Source of the DNA: Rhodopseudomonas sp.
GTDB taxonomy: Bacteria > Pseudomonadota > Alphaproteobacteria > Rhizobiales > Xanthobacteraceae
DNA: 64,000 nt
Direction of reading: 5' to 3'
Assembly (NCBI RefSeq): GCF_013377015.1
Contig: NZ_JACABA010000002.1
Location: 959,691 to 1,023,690 of the forward strand
The position numbers and the translations under genes are program-made. The notes beneath the pieces were generated by a model. It had not been told where the DNA came from and made no database searches. It worked only from the letters and a program-made list of their open reading frames with translations. Shown in pieces: positions 61,548 to 64,000 of the stretch; within the stretch, counting starts at the first letter, position 1; the number at the start of each line of letters is the position of its first letter.

Positions 61548-62819
61548 TCACAAGCCCCGCACCCGCGGGCCGCCACCCTTCGGGCCGAGCGCCAGCGACG
61601 ACACCGCCCAGACCAGCGCGTCGAGCCGGTCCGGCGAGCGGCCGGAGCTCAATCCCGAGGTCGCGAAGTCGCACATCTCGTCTTCCAGCGCCGCGAAGCA
61701 GCCTGCGTGTTTCACCCGGCCCTGCTCGTACAGCGTCGCCACCGGTTCGGCGCGCAGCCATTTGCCGCGATGCGCCCGCACCGGCGTCACCGGCACGGCC
61801 GGGTCGACCTCGCCGATCACCGCGCGCACCATGTCGCCGCCCTGGTTGACCTCGACCACCAGCGCGTCGGCCTCCAGCCGGCGCCACAGCGCGATCGCCT
61901 TGTTGGCCCACAGCGCCGGCGTCGCGGCGGCGACGCTGTCGTCGGCCAGCACGTAAACGATGCCGGCGTCGCAGATGCCGGCGGCGACGATGCCGCAACA
62001 ATTGGCGCGCTTGCCGCTCGACGCCGGCGGATCGACCGCCACGACGATGCGCCGCAACTGTGGCGCCTCGCCGACCCGGCATTGCTCGAGCGCCGCGCGC
62101 GACCACAGCGCGTCGGGGCGATCCTCGATGATCTCGCCGTCGAGTTCCTGCCGCCCCAGCCGCGTGCCGGCGTAGCGCGCCATCACGCCCTGCAGAAAGG
62201 TCGGCGCCAGGTTCAGCGCATTGGCGCGGGTCGGCGCCCGCGTCGTCACCGAGGCGGGATCGCAGATCAGCCGTTTCAGCAGCGCGGTCGGCCTTGGCGT
62301 GGTGGTGATCAACTGCCGCGGCTGCGGTCCCAGCCGCAGGCCGAATTGCAGCATGTCGAACGCCGCCTCGGCGTAGCGCCACTTCGCCATCTCGTCGGAC
62401 CAGGCGCAGGAAAATTGCGGCCCGCGCAGACTTTCCGGGTCCTCGGCGGAAAATGCCTGCGCCACCGCGCCGTTGCGCCATTCCAGCCGCTTGCGCGACG
62501 GCAGCCAGATCGGCCGCTCGTCCGGCGGATGCACCGCCAGCAAGCCGGAGACGCCCTCGATCATCACCTCGCGGACGTCATGTTCGGTTTCGCCGACCAG
62601 CGCGATCCGCGCCACCGCTTGCGTCGCGAACGGCGGCAACCCCAGCGCCTGGCAGCGGATCCATTCGGCGCCGGCGCGGGTCTTGCCGGCGCCGCGACCG
62701 CCGATCATCAGCCAGGTCAGCCATGGGGCGCCGTTCGGCGCCAGCTCCGGCGGGCGCTGGTGATCATGCGCAAAGATGTCCCATTGCGCGTCGAGGAAGG
62801 CGAGTTCGGCCTCACTCAT
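61548..62819 (-). CDS. GTA large terminase (RcGTA g2-like)
   Basis: A 423-residue packaging motor. The Walker A motif is MIGGRGAGKTRAGAEWIR, and the nuclease Asp is in RRIVVAVDPPASSGKRANCCGIV. MSEAELAFLDAQWDIFAHDHQRPP opens the ATPase. The frame extends to 62921, but the ATG at 62819 overlaps the upstream stop by 8 bases and has CAGGGG nearby, so it is preferred. GTA terminases package random host DNA. Confidence 0.95.
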   Translation of the reverse strand: MSEAELAFLDAQWDIFAHDHQRPPELAPNGAPWLTWLMIGGRGAGKTRAGAEWIRCQALGLPPFATQAVARIALVGETEHDVREVMIEGVSGLLAVHPPDERPIWLPSRKRLEWRNGAVAQAFSAEDPESLRGPQFSCAWSDEMAKWRYAEAAFDMLQFGLRLGPQPRQLITTTPRPTALLKRLICDPASVTTRAPTRANALNLAPTFLQGVMARYAGTRLGRQELDGEIIEDRPDALWSRAALEQCRVGEAPQLRRIVVAVDPPASSGKRANCCGIVAAGICDAGIVYVLADDSVAAATPALWANKAIALWRRLEADALVVEVNQGGDMVRAVIGEVDPAVPVTPVRAHRGKWLRAEPVATLYEQGRVKHAGCFAALEDEMCDFATSGLSSGRSPDRLDALVWAVSSLALGPKGGGPRVRGL

Positions 62820-63549
62820 CCCCTGCAGCAGGTAGTTCCGCTGCGCCTGTGACCATCTGCTCCAGTCGTCGCGAAAGCGCGCGCCGCAGCTCGTCGAGGT
62901 CGCGGGGGATGGCGTCGTCATCGGGCAATCTCTTGTGCTCCTCCTCGGCGCGCAGCTTGCGTACCGCGCCGAGCGTGCGCGCCAGCGAGGCCAGGGTGCG
63001 GGCGCGGCGCTCCGCCTCGGTGCGCTGCGCGGGCGGAACGTGGTGGCCGCCGACGATGCGTTCGATCTGGGTCAGTTCGCGCTCGATCGCCGAGGTGACG
63101 CGGTCGAGCAGCGGCAGGCCGGTCGCCGGCGGCGGATCGTCGAGGCGTTCGGTGGCGCTGCGCTTTCGCCGCGCCGAGGGTGCGTGCTTGTCGATCGCGG
63201 CGCGGGCGGCTTCATCGTCCGGATCGGCGATCAACCCTGACCTGTCGCCACGGACCATGGTGGCTGACATCGTCGCCTTGCGCGCCTCGACCGCGGCGGC
63301 TCGCTTCGCCGCGAGCAGCCGACGCTGTTTGGCGGAGATTGTCGGCGCGGCGTCCGCTGTCGTCCGCTTCGCCGCCGTCACGGGCTTCTTGATCGATGTC
63401 GTGATGCCTGGCGTCTTGCCGATCGTCCTCATCGGGGCCGGCTTCTTCTTGACGACAGCCTTCTTGCTTGCGGTCGTCTTCTTTGCCCTGGACACAGCTG
63501 TCGTCCGCACCGATTTGCGCACCGGTCCGGCTGGTCGCTTTGCTGCCAT
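62812..63549 (-). CDS. GTA first gene, probable small terminase-like protein
   Basis: A 245-residue protein in the g1 position. The first 110 residues are very Lys/Ala/Thr-rich (histone H1-like: VRTTAVSRAKKTTASKKAVVKKKPAPM), probably disordered and DNA-binding. The C-terminal half is helical (TSAIERELTQIERIVGGHH, RRARTLASLARTLGAVRKLRAEEEHKR) and ends in the terminase overlap. A small terminase role is inferred from position. Confidence 0.72.
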   Translation of the reverse strand: MAAKRPAGPVRKSVRTTAVSRAKKTTASKKAVVKKKPAPMRTIGKTPGITTSIKKPVTAAKRTTADAAPTISAKQRRLLAAKRAAAVEARKATMSATMVRGDRSGLIADPDDEAARAAIDKHAPSARRKRSATERLDDPPPATGLPLLDRVTSAIERELTQIERIVGGHHVPPAQRTEAERRARTLASLARTLGAVRKLRAEEEHKRLPDDDAIPRDLDELRRALSRRLEQMVTGAAELPAAGDE

Positions 63550-63748
63550 GCTTCTCGGAAACCCTTGTGGGCAATCGCAACGGACGACAGCTATCGCGGC
63601 GTTAAGGCGAGGAGCGCTTTGCTTCACCAGCGCGCGGCGCAAAGCGCCGGCGCTGGCTCGTCTCGAACCCACTTGTGGAGCATGCCGCAAACCTACCCCG
63701 GCAGCGCCACGCTGTCAAGGGATATTTTCCTAGGATTTTGATCTGGCA

Positions 63749-63774
63749 GCGCGCCCGGGATCAGCCGGGCGCGC
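63749..63774. terminator. Hairpin between the chemoreceptor and the GTA cluster
   Basis: GCGCGCCCGG (63749-63758) pairs with CCGGGCGCGC (63765-63774) around a 6-base loop, 10 bases beyond the chemoreceptor stop. There is only a weak T-rich stretch on the minus strand. It may insulate the GTA operon from upstream transcription. Confidence 0.45.
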
Positions 63775-63783
63775 GCCGGTCGA

Positions 63784-64000
63784 TCACGCCGCGCGCACCG
63801 TCGCCAGGAACTTGCCGACCTCGAGCCGCAGCCGGTTGCTGTCGCCCGACAATGACTGCGCGGCCGCCAACACCTGGCTCGAGGCCGAACTCGTCTCGCT
63901 GACGCCGTGCTGAACCTCGACGATGTTCGACGACACCTGCTGGGTGCCCTGCGCGGCCTGCTGGACGTTGCGGGAGATTTCCTGCGTCGCCGCGCCCTGC
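63784..64000 (-). CDS. Methyl-accepting chemotaxis protein, C-terminal end
   Basis: Only the last 71 codons are in the window. The sequence (ATQEISRNVQQAAQGTQQVSSNIVEVQHGVSETSSASSQVLAAAQSL) is the C-terminal helix of the signalling hairpin, ending in SNRLRLEVGKFLATVRAA, as in many alphaproteobacterial chemoreceptors. The gene continues beyond the right edge. Confidence 0.88.
   Translation of the reverse strand, partial: QGAATQEISRNVQQAAQGTQQVSSNIVEVQHGVSETSSASSQVLAAAQSLSGDSNRLRLEVGKFLATVRAA

Noticed and set aside
60513-62852. A 779-codon plus-strand frame
   Set aside because: It overlaps portal and terminase completely, and its composition is of the antisense type.
38192-63549. An ordinary active prophage
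   Set aside because: There is no integrase, repressor, replication gene or attachment site, and the gene order and family set (DUF2460, DUF2163, DUF2793, GTA holin, TIM-barrel tip) are those of a GTA.

Overview
The window is GC-rich alphaproteobacterial chromosome. Gene content (oxc-frc oxalate genes, cycHJKL-type cytochrome c maturation operon, a glnE/two-component/DegP block, a predicted NifA-sigma54 promoter and a full gene transfer agent cluster) points to the Rhodopseudomonas/Bradyrhizobium group, most like Rhodopseudomonas palustris. The genus is inferred from gene content; no database search was possible.

1-8.8 kb is an oxalate catabolism locus: a partial ATP-grasp acyl-CoA ligase, a divergent GntR/FCD regulator, oxalyl-CoA decarboxylase (oxc), formyl-CoA transferase (frc), an OxlT-type transporter and a CBS-domain protein. 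Five 17-bp inverted repeats, TGGYAT-N5-ATRCCA, precede these units and probably form the GntR regulon. A 1.6-kb insert carrying a secreted DUF4157 metallopeptidase-like gene sits between frc and a diverged second copy of the frc 3' end, which still has the terminator behind it.

8.9-17.5 kb holds metabolic genes (ketopantoate reductase family, FAH family, nitronate monooxygenase family, quinone oxidoreductase), a cation efflux protein and a PleC/DivJ-like PAS histidine kinase, with long-armed palindromic repeats between genes. 17.5-24.5 kb (minus strand) is glnE, an OmpR-type two-component system and a DegP-type protease. 24.9-26.3 kb carries a ferredoxin-ferritin fusion and a ferritin-like paralogue behind a predicted NifA/sigma54 promoter, followed by a PAS kinase with a degenerate ATPase.

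27.9-33.7 kb is the ccmI-ccmE-ccmF-ccmH operon. A RelE/Xre toxin-antitoxin module in the opposite orientation interrupts it between ccmF and ccmH, and a second RelE-type module with an unusual partner lies just upstream. 33.8-38.1 kb has a conserved unknown, a lipoprotein and a second two-component system.

38.2-63.5 kb (minus strand) is a complete RcGTA-like gene transfer agent cluster running g1/terminase, portal, protease, capsid, head-tail adaptors, tail tube, tape measure, tail tip, DUF2793 fibre, endolysin and GTA holin. Three polymorphic-toxin genes with a common N-terminal module (8-residue RPDA repeats plus a PRVPAG linker) and different nuclease/deaminase-like C termini are inserted after the portal, protease and capsid genes, each with an adjacent immunity-like gene. 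Two pairs overlap by ATGA; the deaminase-type toxin is broken by the loss of a single base inside its CxxC zinc motif. A plus-strand block of four genes for exported proteins (trypsin-like protease, LTXXQ protein and others) sits inside the cluster. This GTA-embedded toxin-immunity arrangement is the best candidate in the window for an undescribed system. The window ends in a partial chemoreceptor gene.
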